15,851 bases of DNA from Sphingomonadales bacterium (GTDB lineage Bacteria; Pseudomonadota; Alphaproteobacteria; Sphingomonadales; Sphingomonadaceae): assembly GCA_013298745.1 (NCBI GenBank), contig JAAFIT010000014.1:1-15851 (forward strand), read 5' to 3'. The notes beneath the pieces are model-generated. The model was not told the DNA's origin and ran no database searches. It saw only the letters and a program-made list of their open reading frames with translations. The translations under genes were made by a program, and so were the position numbers. Position 1 is the stretch's first letter. Every line of letters begins with the position of its first letter. Below are positions 1 through 9,320 of the stretch, piece after piece.

Positions 1-203
1 CCGATGGTGCCGGCGCGCTGCTCAAGCTGCCGCAAGGCCGCGTCTGGGCGATGAAGGCGCGCGGCGCCATCGTCAGCATCGAACCGTCGCTGTGGATCGA
101 CCCTGAAGGCCAGGTGCGCAAGACCCAGCAACTGGTGCTCAGCGCCCGCACCGAAAAAGCCGCCGCCAGCATCGGCTGGAGCTTCAAACGCGCCGGCAAA
201 TAG
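1..203 (+). CDS. Heparinase II/III family protein, 3' end only
   Basis: The window opens inside a reading frame (first full codon at 3) that runs 66 codons to a TAG at 201-203. The residues include [21 protein letters not shown] and, at the end, [11 protein letters not shown]. This tail resembles the C-terminal beta-sheet domain of heparinase II/III-like proteins, which in sphingomonads often sit directly upstream of purH; that family match is from memory and rests on a short fragment. The catalytic domain lies outside the window, so substrate and activity cannot be judged. It ends 29 bases before purH on the same strand, so co-transcription is likely. No terminator is visible in the gap. Confidence 0.6.
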   Translation, partial: DGAGALLKLPQGRVWAMKARGAIVSIEPSLWIDPEGQVRKTQQLVLSARTEKAAASIGWSFKRAGK

Positions 204-232
204 CCCGGCTTCCAACCCCCACAAGGACCATC

Positions 233-1822
233 ATGCCCGATCTCGTTCCCATCCGCCGTGCGCTGCTTTCGGTCAGCGACAAGACCGGCATCGTCGAACT
301 CGCCACAGCGCTGGCGGCGCGCGGCATCGCGCTGGTCTCGACCGGCGGCACCGCCAAGGCGCTACGCGAGGCGGGGTTGCCGGTCAGCGATGTCAGCGAT
401 CTCACCGGCTTTCCCGAAATGATGGATGGCCGGGTGAAGACACTGCACCCCAAGGTACACGGCGGCCTGCTGGCGGATCGTGATCTGCCCGATCATCTGG
501 CAGCGATGGCAGCACACGATATCGCGCCGATCGATCTGGCCGTGATCAACCTTTATCCCTTCGCCGCCACGGTCGCGAAAGGCGCGTCGCGCGATGACAT
601 CATCGAGAATATCGATATCGGCGGTCCGGCGATGGTGCGGTCATCGGCGAAGAACCACGCCCATGTCGCGATCGTGACGGCGCCTGACCAATATGCCGAG
701 CTACTCGCAGCGCTCGAAGCCAATAATGGCGCGACCGACCTCACGCTACGCAAGCGCCTCGCCGCCGCTGCCTTTGCGCATACCGCCGGCTATGATGCTG
801 CCGTCGCCAGCTGGTTCGCCTTTGCCGATCAAGGGGAACAGTTTCCACCGCTGTTGCCGCTGGCGCTGACTCGCAAGGAGACGCTGCGCTACGGCGAGAA
901 CCCGCACCAGCAGGCGGCACTCTATGTCCCGCAAACCGGCGCTTCGGGTATCGCGGCAGCGCGCCAGATGCAGGGCAAGGAACTCAGCTACAACAATCTC
1001 AATGACGCCGATGGCGCTTTGGAACTGATCGCCGAATTCCGCGATGCCGGCCCCGCCTGCGCCATCATCAAGCACGCCAACCCCTGCGGCGTCGCGACCG
1101 GCGCGACGCTCGCCGAAGCATACAAGGCGGCGTTCGATTGCGATCCGGTCTCGGCGTTCGGCGGCATCATCGCGGTCAATGGCATGATGGATGGCCCCAC
1201 CGCCGAAGCGATCAGCGGCATCTTCACCGAAGTCGTCATCGCGCCCGATGCCGACGCCGATGCGCTGGCGGTGTTCGCCGCCAAGAAGAACCTGCGCCTG
1301 CTGCTCACCGGTGCCCTGCCGAACCCGCGCCGCCCCGGCCTCGCGCTGCGCCAGATCGGCGGCGGCATGCTGGTGCAAAGCCGCGATAATGGCAGCGTGA
1401 CCCGCGACGATTGCAAGGTCGTCACCAAGCGCGCACCGACCGACGCCGAATGGGCCGACATGCTGTTCGCCTGGACGGTGGCACGCCATGTCAAATCGAA
1501 CGCCATCGTCTATGCTAAGGGTGGCAGCACGGCGGGCATCGGCGCCGGCCAGATGAGCCGGCTCGATTCGTCGCGGATCGCCGCACTGAAGGCCAAGGAT
1601 GCCGCAGCAGCCGCGCACTGGTCGCAGCCGCGCACCATCGGCTCGGCGGTGGCGTCGGATGCGTTCTTCCCCTTCGCCGATGGCCTGATCGCCGCCGCCG
1701 AAGCCGGCGCCACCGCGATCATCCAGCCGGGCGGTTCGATCCGCGACGCCGAAGTCATCGCCGCCGCCGACGAGCGCGGATTGGCGATGGTCTACACCGG
1801 CATGCGGCATTTCCGGCATTAA
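233..1822 (+). CDS. purH: Bifunctional AICAR formyltransferase / IMP cyclohydrolase PurH
   Basis: Catalyses the last two steps of purine synthesis in the cytoplasm: AICAR is formylated with 10-formyl-tetrahydrofolate to FAICAR, which is then cyclised to IMP. The 529-residue length is normal for the family. The N-terminal MGS-like cyclohydrolase domain shows SVSDKTGI (13-20), STGGTAKAL (36-44) and [13 protein letters not shown] (66-78). The C-terminal transformylase domain contains RYGENPHQ (219-226) and IKHANPCG (279-286), with the catalytic Lys280-His281 pair. The start is an ATG with AAGGA at 223-227, five bases away. The stop codon is one base from the next start, so translation is probably coupled to the downstream crotonase. 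I see no frameshift or missing motif. Confidence 0.97.
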   Translation: MPDLVPIRRALLSVSDKTGIVELATALAARGIALVSTGGTAKALREAGLPVSDVSDLTGFPEMMDGRVKTLHPKVHGGLLADRDLPDHLAAMAAHDIAPIDLAVINLYPFAATVAKGASRDDIIENIDIGGPAMVRSSAKNHAHVAIVTAPDQYAELLAALEANNGATDLTLRKRLAAAAFAHTAGYDAAVASWFAFADQGEQFPPLLPLALTRKETLRYGENPHQQAALYVPQTGASGIAAARQMQGKELSYNNLNDADGALELIAEFRDAGPACAIIKHANPCGVATGATLAEAYKAAFDCDPVSAFGGIIAVNGMMDGPTAEAISGIFTEVVIAPDADADALAVFAAKKNLRLLLTGALPNPRRPGLALRQIGGGMLVQSRDNGSVTRDDCKVVTKRAPTDAEWADMLFAWTVARHVKSNAIVYAKGGSTAGIGAGQMSRLDSSRIAALKAKDAAAAAHWSQPRTIGSAVASDAFFPFADGLIAAAEAGATAIIQPGGSIRDAEVIAAADERGLAMVYTGMRHFRH

Positions 1823-1823
1823 G

Positions 1824-2615
1824 ATGAGCGATGGCCATTTCCAACTGACCAACGACGGCGCGATTGCGACGCTGACGCTCGATCGCGGCGAGCGGCGCAA
1901 CGCCCTCACCAACGCCACGCTGGCGCAGTTGCAGGGCCTCGCCGAAGATCTGCGCGACGCCGCCGAGATCCGCGCCGTCATCATCCGTGCGACAGGCGCG
2001 GATTTCAGCGTCGGGATGGATCTTTCGGCAATGGGCGGCGGCGGCGCGAAGACGCCAACAGTGCAACTACGCCGTTCCGCCGAACTCGGCAGCCGCGTCA
2101 TGCGGGCGCTGCGCGAAATCCCCCAGCCGGTGATTTGTGCGGTGCAGGGCGTCGCCACCGGCGGCGCCGCCTGCATCGCCACGGCGTGCGATTTCCGCAT
2201 CGGCACCACCGACGCGCGAATCGGCTATGGCGAAGTCAAGCTCGGCATCAACCTCATGTGGCAGGCGCTGCCACTCGCCATCCAGACTGTCGGGCTGGCG
2301 CGCGCCAAGCGCATGGTGATGACCGGAGCGCTGTATGATGCAACCACGCTCCTCGACTGGGGCTTTTTCGACGAATTGGTGGCGCCGGGCGCACAGGATG
2401 CGGCGGCGCTGAAACTGGCGCAGGAATTCGCCGCGCTACCGCCGATCGCCGTCCAGATGATCAAGCGCAGCGCCAACGCCTGGGCCGGCGCGCTCGATGC
2501 CGCGATCATGCACGCCGATACTGATCAATGGCTGCTCGCCAGCCGGACCGAAGATTTCGGCGAAGCGGTATCGGCCTTCTTTGCCAAACGGAGCCCGCGC
2601 TTTACCGGCAACTAA
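1824..2615 (+). CDS. Enoyl-CoA hydratase/isomerase (crotonase) family protein, divergent active site
   Basis: A 263-residue protein with the crotonase fold: LDRGERRNALT near the N-terminus, an oxyanion-loop region DFSVGMDLSAM (60-70) and AVQGVATGG (106-114). In rat enoyl-CoA hydratase the two catalytic glutamates are Glu144 and Glu164. By alignment with the canonical hydratase at 9430-10203, the second is kept (Glu137, in YGEVKLG) but the first position is Cys117 (in GGAACIA). This argues against a plain hydratase; an isomerase, hydrolase or other crotonase reaction is possible, and the substrate is unknown. The ATG lies one base after the purH stop. No purine role is known for this family, so the linkage may only be co-transcription. 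The fold is certain, the reaction is not. Confidence 0.85.
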   Translation: MSDGHFQLTNDGAIATLTLDRGERRNALTNATLAQLQGLAEDLRDAAEIRAVIIRATGADFSVGMDLSAMGGGGAKTPTVQLRRSAELGSRVMRALREIPQPVICAVQGVATGGAACIATACDFRIGTTDARIGYGEVKLGINLMWQALPLAIQTVGLARAKRMVMTGALYDATTLLDWGFFDELVAPGAQDAAALKLAQEFAALPPIAVQMIKRSANAWAGALDAAIMHADTDQWLLASRTEDFGEAVSAFFAKRSPRFTGN

Positions 2616-2624
2616 TGGCAGTGG

Positions 2625-2645
2625 TGCCGCACTGGCGGTGCGGTA
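2625..2645. other. Intergenic hairpin between crotonase and serine hydrolase genes
   Basis: An 8-base-pair stem (2625-2632 with 2638-2645, one G-T pair) encloses the loop TGGCG just after the crotonase stop codon. There is no U-tract after it, so a strong intrinsic terminator is unlikely. It could weaken read-through into the serine hydrolase gene or shield the mRNA 3' end. Confidence 0.35.
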
Positions 2646-2673
2646 GAAACCGATGATCAAAAAGGGCACTGCC

Positions 2674-3822
2674 ATGAACTTCGACAACCTCGCCGCCACG
2701 CTCGCCGCACACGGCATCCCCGGCGCTGTGGCGCTGGTCGGCAATCGCGCCGGCATCGTCGCCGAGGCCGCCATCGGCCACAAAACCCCCGGCGGCCCGG
2801 CAATGCCGATCGACGCCCAGTTCCAGATCGCCTCGATGACCAAGGCTGTCACCTCGGTCGCGGCGATGCAGCTTGTCGAAGCCGGCAAGCTCAGCCTCGA
2901 TGCCCCGATCGGCGATCTGCTCCCCGATGTCGGCGCCGCACAGGTGCTGACCGGCTTTGCCGACGATGGCACACCGCAGTTGCGCGCGCCGAAGCGCGAC
3001 GTGACGCTGCGCCACCTGCTCACCCACACCTCGGGCTTCGGCTATGAATTCATGGCCGCCGAGCTCGTCAAATGGCGCGAATCGTCTCCCGCCGTGCCGT
3101 TCAGCCGCGCCGCGCTGGTCACGCCCTTGCTCCATGATCCGGGTGAGGCGTGGCTGTACGGCACCAGTACCGATTGGGCCGGGCTGGCGGTCGAAGCCGC
3201 ATCAGGCCAATCGCTGGCATCATGGTTTCAGGACCATATCCTCGGCCCGCTCGGCATGGCCGATACCGGCTTCCTAGCGCCGCAGAAGGTCGCCGAACGG
3301 CTGGTGCCGCTGCACGCTCGCACCCCCGAAGGCGGCCTGATGCCGCTGCCAATCAGTTTCAACGGCGGCGCCGCGCCCGAATTCGATTCGGGCGGCGGCG
3401 GCCTCACCAGCACCGCGCATGACTATATGCGCTTCGTGCGGATGCTGCTGAACGGCGGCAGCCTTGACGGCCAACAGATCCTGAAACCCGAAACCGTCGC
3501 GGAGATGACCCAGAACCAGATCGGCGATCTGCGCGCCGGCGTCCTCGAAACCACCGTCCCCGGCATGTCGAGCACCATGGAATGGTTCCCGGAAATGACC
3601 GCCAAATGGGGCCTCGGCTTCCTCATCAACCCCGAAACCACCCGCGACGGCCGCACCGCCGGCAGCCAGGCCTGGGCCGGCATCGCCAACAGCTATTACT
3701 GGTTCGATCCCGCCAACGACATCGCCGGCGTGCTGATGATGCAGTTCATGCCGTTCGGCGATCCGGGTGCGTTGGCGGCGCTCGCGGCGTTCGAGCGGAC
3801 GGTTTATGGCGTTAGCCAATAG
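2674..3822 (+). CDS. Serine hydrolase, class C beta-lactamase / family VIII esterase fold
   Basis: A 382-residue protein of the beta-lactamase-related serine hydrolase family (EstB-like esterases, penicillin-binding-protein relatives). The nucleophile motif SxxK is SMTK (54-57), preceded by FQIA. HTSG at 118-121 and YGTSTD at 162-167, whose Tyr162 is the probable catalytic base, follow in the usual order. There is no signal peptide, which points to a cytoplasmic esterase or amidase rather than a periplasmic antibiotic-resistance enzyme; the substrate is unknown. An ATG at 2653 is in frame, but AAGGG at 2662-2666 sits seven bases before the ATG at 2674, so the shorter form is preferred. It is 58 bases after the crotonase stop on the same strand. 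It ends against a palindromic repeat and converges with the PepSY gene. Confidence 0.88.
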   Translation: MNFDNLAATLAAHGIPGAVALVGNRAGIVAEAAIGHKTPGGPAMPIDAQFQIASMTKAVTSVAAMQLVEAGKLSLDAPIGDLLPDVGAAQVLTGFADDGTPQLRAPKRDVTLRHLLTHTSGFGYEFMAAELVKWRESSPAVPFSRAALVTPLLHDPGEAWLYGTSTDWAGLAVEAASGQSLASWFQDHILGPLGMADTGFLAPQKVAERLVPLHARTPEGGLMPLPISFNGGAAPEFDSGGGGLTSTAHDYMRFVRMLLNGGSLDGQQILKPETVAEMTQNQIGDLRAGVLETTVPGMSSTMEWFPEMTAKWGLGFLINPETTRDGRTAGSQAWAGIANSYYWFDPANDIAGVLMMQFMPFGDPGALAALAAFERTVYGVSQ

Positions 3823-3874
3823 CCTCCGGCGCCCCGGATCGAGTCCGGGGTGACGGGGCCATTGGCCCCAGACC
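3822..3874. repeat. Palindromic intergenic repeat, copy 1 (two hairpins between convergent genes)
   Basis: Fills the gap between two convergent genes. It begins with GCCTCCGGC (3822-3830), then a perfect 7-bp stem (3832-3838 with 3844-3850, loop TCGAG), then GGGGCC-ATT-GGCCCC (3855-3869) followed by AGACC. The first and third modules recur at 11757-11790 and, inverted, at 11857-11890. The middle hairpin recurs in varied form at 11804-11824. The make-up resembles REP-type elements of sphingomonads. In this position it probably acts as a two-way terminator or mRNA 3' stabiliser for the serine hydrolase and his/PepSY transcripts. Confidence 0.75.
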
Positions 3875-3878
3875 CCGA

Positions 3879-4340
3879 TTATAGCAGCAATACCACCGGC
3901 ACGACGGCGCCGGTCGCGAGCATGATCAGCGAGATGCGCCGTGTTGATTTCATGCTCAGCGCGATCGCGGCGCCGAGCAGCGTCGCAAGGGCTAGAGCCG
4001 CGGCCAGAAGGGCCGTGAAGATCTTCATCGGCAGGGCCTTCTGGCCCTTGGCCTTGCGCTCCGCATCCTTGGCGGCATCCTTGGCAAGCTCTTCAGCCGT
4101 CTTGGGCTTGGCGACTTCGGGCTTCTTTTCCGGCTCGGCGACCGGCAGGCGCTGATCGATATGGACACTGCCCATCGTCGCCATCCATTGCGGCGGCGGC
4201 GCACCGTCCCAGCCGCTCGCCTGTTGCAGGCGAAACGCCTGCAAACCGCCGGAAATCGCGAAAAACAGGATCGCCGGGGCAAAGAACACACCGATATACA
4301 GGTGGAACTGGCGCAACTTGCGCATCGTGGCAGCGTTCAT
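3879..4340 (-). CDS. Small PepSY-associated transmembrane protein
   Basis: A 153-residue membrane protein. Helix 1 lies at about 12-35 (HLYIGVFFAPAILFFAISGG), helix 2 at about 107-129 and helix 3 at about 135-153, ending in a run of hydrophobic residues at the C-terminus. The HLYIG...AISGG pattern is typical of PepSY-associated TM proteins. Between helices 1 and 2 is a polar region with a Lys/Glu/Ala-rich stretch (68-104). PepSY-type proteins are often linked to peptidase control or iron/heme reduction at the membrane, but nothing here fixes a role. The ATG overlaps the hisD stop as ATGA, with GGAG five bases upstream inside hisD, so it is probably translated by coupling to hisD. No histidine-pathway function is known for it. 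Confidence 0.75.
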   Translation of the reverse strand: MNAATMRKLRQFHLYIGVFFAPAILFFAISGGLQAFRLQQASGWDGAPPPQWMATMGSVHIDQRLPVAEPEKKPEVAKPKTAEELAKDAAKDAERKAKGQKALPMKIFTALLAAALALATLLGAAIALSMKSTRRISLIMLATGAVVPVVLLL

Positions 4341-5632
4341 TTCGTCTCCAATCGCATGCGTATAGACGCAGCATGGGCGGCCAATCCCTCGACATCGGCA
4401 ATCGCAGCACCTGCCGGGCCGATCGCCGCCAGACCTTGCGGTCCACAGTCGAGAAACGTCGTGCGTTTCATGAAATCGACCACCGACAGCCCGGAAGCGA
4501 AGCGCGCGCGCCGGCCGGTTGGCAAGACGTGGTTTGGCCCGGCCAGATAATCGCCGGCCGCCTCCGGCGTGTGGCGGCCAAGGAACACCGATCCGGCATG
4601 GCGCATTCTTGCGAACAGCGCATTCGGATCATCGATCATCAGCTCGACATGCTCGGCCGCCAGCGCATCGAGCAACGGCAGCGCCGCATCAAGGGAGGGC
4701 AGGGTGATGATGACGCCGAAATCGCGCCAGCTCGCCCGCGCCACCTTGGCGGTGGACAGGGTTTCCAACTGGCGATCGACCGCCGCCGCCACGTCATCGG
4801 CCTCGGCCGCGCTGGTGGTCAGCAGAATCGATTGCGCCACCGGGTCATGCTCGGCCTGCGCCAGCAGATCGGCGGCAATCCAGTCAGGATTGGATTTGCC
4901 GTCGGACACGATGACGACTTCGGAGGGCCCGGCGATCATGTCGATGCCGACGATGCCGTAAAGCTGGCGCTTGGCCTCCGCCACCCAGGCGTTGCCGGGG
5001 CCGGTGATGACATCGACCTTGGGGATGCGCGCCGTGCCCAGTGCCAGCGCCGCCACCGCCTGGGCGCCGCCGATGCGGAACACGCGGGTGACACCGGCGA
5101 GCCGCGCCGCCGCCAGCACCAGCGGATTGGCAGTGCCGCCCGGCGTCGGCGTCACCATCACCAGCCGCTCGACACCGGCAACGACCGCCGGAATCGCATT
5201 CATCAGCACCGACGATGGATAGGCGGCGCGCCCTCCAGGCACGTAAAGCCCGGCCGCTTCAACGGCGCTCCAGCGCACCCCGGTCCGCACACCGGCGGCA
5301 TCGGTCGCGCCATTATCGGTCGGCCGCTGCCGCAAATGGAAATCGCGAATGCGCGTCGCCGCCAGATCGAGCGCGGCGCGCAATTCTGGCGCCAACCCAG
5401 CGACCGCCGCGTCGAGTTCGGCGAGCGGAATCTCCCAGCCGTTTGCATCAAGATCGACGGAATCGAACTTTGCCGTCAGTTCGGCAACCGCAACGTCACC
5501 CCGCGCGCGCACATCGGCGATGATCCGCGTGACGTCGGCGGACACATCCGCATCGCTGTCGCGCCGGGCATCAACCAGCGCTGAAAACGCCGCCGCAAAC
5601 CCCGGGTCGCCGGCGTCAAGCCGCTGCGGCAT
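4337..5632 (-). CDS. hisD: Histidinol dehydrogenase HisD
   Basis: Cytoplasmic zinc enzyme that oxidises L-histidinol through histidinal to L-histidine with two NAD+, the last steps of the pathway. With the start at 5632 the protein is 431 residues, the usual size. Zinc and catalytic residues are all present: Gln259 and His262 (LAQAEHD), the Glu327-His328 pair (AAEHVEL), Asp361 ([13 protein letters not shown]) and His420 (EGLAAH). AGLYVPGG (127-134) and [12 protein letters not shown] (211-222) are family signatures. A further in-frame ATG at 5662 and a TTG at 5668 would add residues not seen in homologues, so MPQRLD is preferred, although its ribosome binding site is weak. It overlaps the end of hisG by 17 bases and the PepSY start by four. 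Confidence 0.96.
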   Translation of the reverse strand: MPQRLDAGDPGFAAAFSALVDARRDSDADVSADVTRIIADVRARGDVAVAELTAKFDSVDLDANGWEIPLAELDAAVAGLAPELRAALDLAATRIRDFHLRQRPTDNGATDAAGVRTGVRWSAVEAAGLYVPGGRAAYPSSVLMNAIPAVVAGVERLVMVTPTPGGTANPLVLAAARLAGVTRVFRIGGAQAVAALALGTARIPKVDVITGPGNAWVAEAKRQLYGIVGIDMIAGPSEVVIVSDGKSNPDWIAADLLAQAEHDPVAQSILLTTSAAEADDVAAAVDRQLETLSTAKVARASWRDFGVIITLPSLDAALPLLDALAAEHVELMIDDPNALFARMRHAGSVFLGRHTPEAAGDYLAGPNHVLPTGRRARFASGLSVVDFMKRTTFLDCGPQGLAAIGPAGAAIADVEGLAAHAASIRMRLETK

Positions 5633-6278
5633 CAGGGGATTCCACAAGTGAACGAATGGCATCGACAATCGGCACCACGGCCGGATGCGTCTTGAACGCC
5701 GCGCGGTTGACGATCAGCCGTGACGACACCTGGGCGATGACTTCGGTCTCGACAAGGCTATTTTCCGCCAGCGTCTTGCCGGTCGACACCAGATCGACAA
5801 TCCGGCTGGCCAGGCCGCACAGCGGCGCCAGCTCCATCGCGCCGTTCAGCTTGATGACTTCGGCCTGGATCCCCTGCGCCGCAAAATGCCGCCGCGTGAT
5901 GCCGGGATATTTGGTGGCGACGCGGACATGGCTGAGGGTGCGGATGTCTTCGACAAGGCTGGCGGGTTGCGCCACCGACAGCCGGCAATGACCGATGCCG
6001 AGATCGACGGGGGCATAAAGCTCCGAAAAGGCAAACTCCATCAGCACGTCATTGCCGGCAATGCCGATTTCAGCGGCTCCAAACGCCACGAATGTCGCCG
6101 CATCGAACGAGCGGACCCGGATGATCCGCACATCGTCGCGCGACGTGGCGAACATCAGCTTGCGGCTGTTCTCATCGGAAAAGTCCGGCTCGGGCACAAT
6201 GCCGAGCCGTGCCAGCAGCGGCAGCGCTTCCTTGAGGATACGGCCCTTTGGAAGGGCAAGAGTAAGAGGCTTGATCAT
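5616..6278 (-). CDS. hisG: ATP phosphoribosyltransferase HisG, short form
   Basis: First step of histidine synthesis: ATP plus PRPP gives phosphoribosyl-ATP. The protein is 220 residues, beginning [10 protein letters not shown], with AGNDVLME (74-81) in the substrate region and the PRPP-binding loop [12 protein letters not shown] at 162-173. At this length it lacks the C-terminal regulatory domain of long HisG proteins; short forms are known to work with a separate HisZ subunit, which is not in this window. The frame extends upstream to 6317, but the added residues (arginine-rich) do not fit the family. No clear Shine-Dalgarno is seen before 6278, only a G-rich stretch. The gene lies 49 bases after the S9 peptidase stop and overlaps hisD by 17 bases. 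Confidence 0.95.
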   Translation of the reverse strand: MIKPLTLALPKGRILKEALPLLARLGIVPEPDFSDENSRKLMFATSRDDVRIIRVRSFDAATFVAFGAAEIGIAGNDVLMEFAFSELYAPVDLGIGHCRLSVAQPASLVEDIRTLSHVRVATKYPGITRRHFAAQGIQAEVIKLNGAMELAPLCGLASRIVDLVSTGKTLAENSLVETEVIAQVSSRLIVNRAAFKTHPAVVPIVDAIRSLVESPDAAAA

Positions 6279-6327
6279 CGCCCCGCGCCCATAGCGGCTG
6301 CGGCGCCGAAACGCCAATCCTGTGCGG

Positions 6328-8292
6328 CTATTGGCCCGTCGCCGGCGCTGCCACCGGATCGGGCGGATTGTGCTTCTCGAGAAACTCGACCATCGCCGTG
6401 AGCATTGCGATGCGAGTCGGCGCCCGCGACAACCAGTGATCCTCGCCAGGCAAGGCCACCATCTCGACCGGCTTGCCGGCAGCCAGCAAGGCCTTTTCCA
6501 TTATGGTGCTTTGTTCATAGCGCACCACGGTATCATCCTTGCCGTGGATCAACTGGATCGGCACGGTCACCCTGTCGGCCAGCCGCGCCGGCGAATAGGC
6601 ATCGAGGCGGCGGTCATCGACGCTTTCGGCGCCCATGAAGCGCTTCCAATAGCGCAACGTGGCGTTCTGGCTGGTGCCGCCGGTGTCCCGGACCTCGGCC
6701 GCCAGCATCTTGCGCAGATCGGACACACCGGCAACCGCCGACGCACAGCGATAGACTCCGGGATCGAGCGTTGGTCCGGCGAGCGCCGCATAGCCGCCAT
6801 AGCTGGCACCGACGATGCAGACGCGCCTGGGGTCGATTCGCCCGTCCTTGGCGAGAAAGCGAACACCATCGGAAAGGTCGCTCTGCATCTTGCGGCCCCA
6901 TTGGCCATAGCCCGCATCGCGCAGCGCCGTGGTGAAGCCGGCGGAGCCGCGAAACTGCGGTTGCAAGACGGCGTAACCGCGCGACGCCAGTGCCTGGGCC
7001 CACCAATCAAAGCCGGGCATGTCGCGTGCCTCGGGGCCGCCATGGACGAGGACGATCAGTGGCAGACCTTTGGCCAGCCGACCGCGCGGCAAGGTGAGGT
7101 AGGCGGGGATATCCATGCCATCCGCTGCTGGATAGTGCAGCGATCTGGTCTCGGCGACATCATCGGCGGTGATCCCGGGATAACGATCGGCCAGCCAGTT
7201 GGCAGTATGCGCCTTGCGATCGACGATGAAGAACGCATCCCCATTGGTCGGCCCATTGACCTCGACAATCACTGTCTTGCGGTCATCGCTCCACGACGCA
7301 AAGGTCACAAGTTCACCGGGAAATGCCGCCGACAGCGCGCGCCACAGCGCCTGATCAGCCGGCGCGATGAAGCGATACGTGATGGTATCCAGCGCCGTCG
7401 AACGGGTGCCGATCAACCGCTTGCTGACGGGGTCGACAAGAATTGAATCAGCAGCGCTCTCGGGCAACGGCTCCGACCAGGCGCCATCAGGAATCGACAC
7501 ATCGTGAAGCAGGCGCTTGCCCGATCGGGACGTGCTGATCAGCACGCTCTGGCCGCCATTGCTCAACGACATCAGCGACGGGCGATCGAGCGGCGCGGCT
7601 TCACTATACACCTTCTTCAGGCCATCGCCGTTGCGCAGGAACAGCCGCCATTCCCCCTTTTCCTGGTCGTAATCGACACGCGCCACCGGCTTGGCATCGT
7701 CGCCGATCTCCCAATCGATCGTATCGGGATTGCCGACGATCGCCGGCCTGGTGTTGTAGGTATCCAGGTTGATGCGAAACAGGGTCGAGGTGCCACGGCC
7801 GCTGGGAAACGTCAGCCCGGGCACGACCAAGGTGGGCTTGCCGTCGATCACAACCGCTTTTGGCGCCCCCGAGGCAACATTCATCGCGCCTTCGATGCCG
7901 TCCAGCAAGCGATGCCAGCGCCGTTCCGAGACCTTGAAGTCGGCGAGCATGACCCATTCGCGCTTCGGGCCGATCAATCCCGGCACATCAGCTGTCGTCG
8001 AGACGGTGGCGACAACATGATCGGTCCCCACCCACATCAGGCTGCGCGCCTTGGACTTTTCGATCGGGGTTGCGGCGAGCAATTTGGTCGTCGCCAGGTC
8101 ACGCACCTGGATTTCGGCGCGGGCTTCGTTGCCGACAATGCCGGCCCATTTGCTGCCATCCGGTGCGACTTCGATGTTGCTGAGGCCCGGCAACTGGCCA
8201 TAAGCGGACAGCGGTGGCACGGCCTGCGCTGCGGCTGCCAACATCCCGCAACTCATCGCCAATGCAATGACGCGACTGCGACGATTGAACAT
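6328..8292 (-). CDS. Secreted S9 (prolyl oligopeptidase) family peptidase
   Basis: A 654-residue protein with a Sec signal peptide (basic start, hydrophobic stretch 8-20, AQA before a likely cut near 24), so it is probably periplasmic or outer-membrane exposed. The N-terminal half (about 30-380) is the expected beta-propeller. The C-terminal alpha/beta-hydrolase domain has VHGGPEARD (416-424), the nucleophile elbow GASYGG with Ser497, Asp587 in HGKDDTVV and His619 in GEDHW, which complete the triad. Family S9 members cleave short peptides, often after proline or acyl groups; specificity here is unknown. The ATG at 8292 has a GGGGGG run upstream as a weak ribosome site. hisG starts 49 bases after its stop on the same strand, so partial read-through into the his genes is possible. 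Confidence 0.93.
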   Translation of the reverse strand: MFNRRSRVIALAMSCGMLAAAAQAVPPLSAYGQLPGLSNIEVAPDGSKWAGIVGNEARAEIQVRDLATTKLLAATPIEKSKARSLMWVGTDHVVATVSTTADVPGLIGPKREWVMLADFKVSERRWHRLLDGIEGAMNVASGAPKAVVIDGKPTLVVPGLTFPSGRGTSTLFRINLDTYNTRPAIVGNPDTIDWEIGDDAKPVARVDYDQEKGEWRLFLRNGDGLKKVYSEAAPLDRPSLMSLSNGGQSVLISTSRSGKRLLHDVSIPDGAWSEPLPESAADSILVDPVSKRLIGTRSTALDTITYRFIAPADQALWRALSAAFPGELVTFASWSDDRKTVIVEVNGPTNGDAFFIVDRKAHTANWLADRYPGITADDVAETRSLHYPAADGMDIPAYLTLPRGRLAKGLPLIVLVHGGPEARDMPGFDWWAQALASRGYAVLQPQFRGSAGFTTALRDAGYGQWGRKMQSDLSDGVRFLAKDGRIDPRRVCIVGASYGGYAALAGPTLDPGVYRCASAVAGVSDLRKMLAAEVRDTGGTSQNATLRYWKRFMGAESVDDRRLDAYSPARLADRVTVPIQLIHGKDDTVVRYEQSTIMEKALLAAGKPVEMVALPGEDHWLSRAPTRIAMLTAMVEFLEKHNPPDPVAAPATGQ

Positions 8293-8432
8293 GACAACAC
8301 CCCCCGCAACACTGATCAGTCGCGAGACTATTACCGCGAGTTTACCAGAAGCAAGTGCAAATCATCACTTCAGAACAATTTGGAGATTCGCAGTGTTTTT
8401 GTCAGCCAATTGTTTGTTTGTGCAGTATTGGG
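8293..8432 (-). promoter_or_regulatory. Leader/promoter region of the S9 peptidase gene
   Basis: These 140 bases are clearly more A+T-rich than the flanking genes, as expected for a promoter. On the minus strand CTGACA followed 17 bases later by CAAATT is the best -35/-10 pair I can find, and it is weak. A perfect 10-base palindrome, ACTGATCAGT, lies at 8311-8320, 18 bases before the start codon, and CGCGAG is repeated at 8321-8326 and 8335-8340. No terminator for mmsB is evident. The palindrome could be an operator, but this is only inference. Confidence 0.3.
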
Positions 8433-9311
8433 TCAACCACGCAACAACTTGACGATAGCGGAAAAATCCTGGCTGTCGCCGCCATTGTTGGCGAACAACT
8501 GGTACAGTGCGGCAGCTTGCGCTCCCATTGGCACGCTGGCGCCGGCAGTGGTGGCGGCGGCAAGCGCCAGTTTCAAATCCTTGAGCATCAGCGCCGAGGC
8601 AAAGCCGCCCTGATAATCGCGGTTCGCCGGGCTGGTCGGCACCGGGCCGGGGACGGGGCAATAGCTGGTCATGCTCCAGCTTTGGCCGCTCGCCTTTGAC
8701 GAAATATCGAAAAAGGTCTGGGCATCGAGGCCGAGCTTTTCGGCGAGCACAAAGGCTTCCGCGGTAGCAACCATGGTGGCGCCCAGGATCATGTTGTTGC
8801 AGATCTTTGCCGCCTGGCCCATGCCGGGGCCGCCGGCGTGAATGACCGCCTTGCCCATCTTTTCCAGGATCGGCCGCGCCAGCGCAAACGCCGCATCGGG
8901 GCCGCCGACCATGAAGGTCAGCGTGCCGGCATCGGCAGCCGCGGTGCCGCCCGAAACCGGTGCATCGACCATTTTCAGGCCCTTGTCCGACGCCGTTTCG
9001 CCAACACGACGCGCCGTGGCGACATCGATTGTCGAACAATCAATCAGAATCGCGTGCGGGCTGGCGGCGTCGAACAATGTGTCATGGTAGGCGGTGGCGA
9101 CATGGCTGCCTGCCGGCAGCATTGTAACAATCGCGTCAGCACCGGTCGCTGCCGCCCGCGCCGAGGTGGCGGCGGTGCAACCATGGCTAATGGCGCGCGC
9201 AACCGCGGCTGCGGACAGATCGAAGGCGCGGACGTCGTGACCGGCCTTGGCAAGATTGGCGGCCATGCCGCCGCCCATGTTGCCGACGCCGATAAACGCG
9301 ATGATGCTCAT
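8433..9311 (-). CDS. mmsB: 3-hydroxyisobutyrate dehydrogenase MmsB
   Basis: Oxidises 3-hydroxyisobutyrate to methylmalonate semialdehyde with NAD+ in valine degradation. The protein is 292 residues. The nucleotide-binding Rossmann motif GVGNMGGGMA is at 8-17, the substrate signature DAPVSGG at 117-123 and the catalytic lysine Lys169 in GQAAKICNN. The frame runs on upstream to 9512, but those residues come from repeat sequence and the end of the neighbouring gene. The ATG at 9311 has GGGGAG at 9319-9324 (minus strand), seven bases away. That ribosome site overlaps one arm of a large inverted repeat. The product of this enzyme is the substrate of the MmsA two genes upstream. Assignment within the beta-hydroxyacid dehydrogenase family is supported by this context. 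Confidence 0.92.
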   Translation of the reverse strand: MSIIAFIGVGNMGGGMAANLAKAGHDVRAFDLSAAAVARAISHGCTAATSARAAATGADAIVTMLPAGSHVATAYHDTLFDAASPHAILIDCSTIDVATARRVGETASDKGLKMVDAPVSGGTAAADAGTLTFMVGGPDAAFALARPILEKMGKAVIHAGGPGMGQAAKICNNMILGATMVATAEAFVLAEKLGLDAQTFFDISSKASGQSWSMTSYCPVPGPVPTSPANRDYQGGFASALMLKDLKLALAAATTAGASVPMGAQAAALYQLFANNGGDSQDFSAIVKLLRG

Positions 9312-9320
9312 ATCTTTTCT

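Noticed and set aside
746..2209. A 487-codon minus-strand open frame opposite purH and the first crotonase
   Set aside because: It is antisense to two genes with intact catalytic motifs, and its residues show no recognisable domain.
2653..2673. Longer serine hydrolase starting at the ATG at 2653
   Set aside because: It lacks a ribosome site, whereas AAGGG is well placed for the ATG at 2674.
4373..5584. A 403-codon plus-strand open frame opposite hisD
   Set aside because: Arg/His/Gly-rich shadow composition, no motif; hisD on the other strand is complete.
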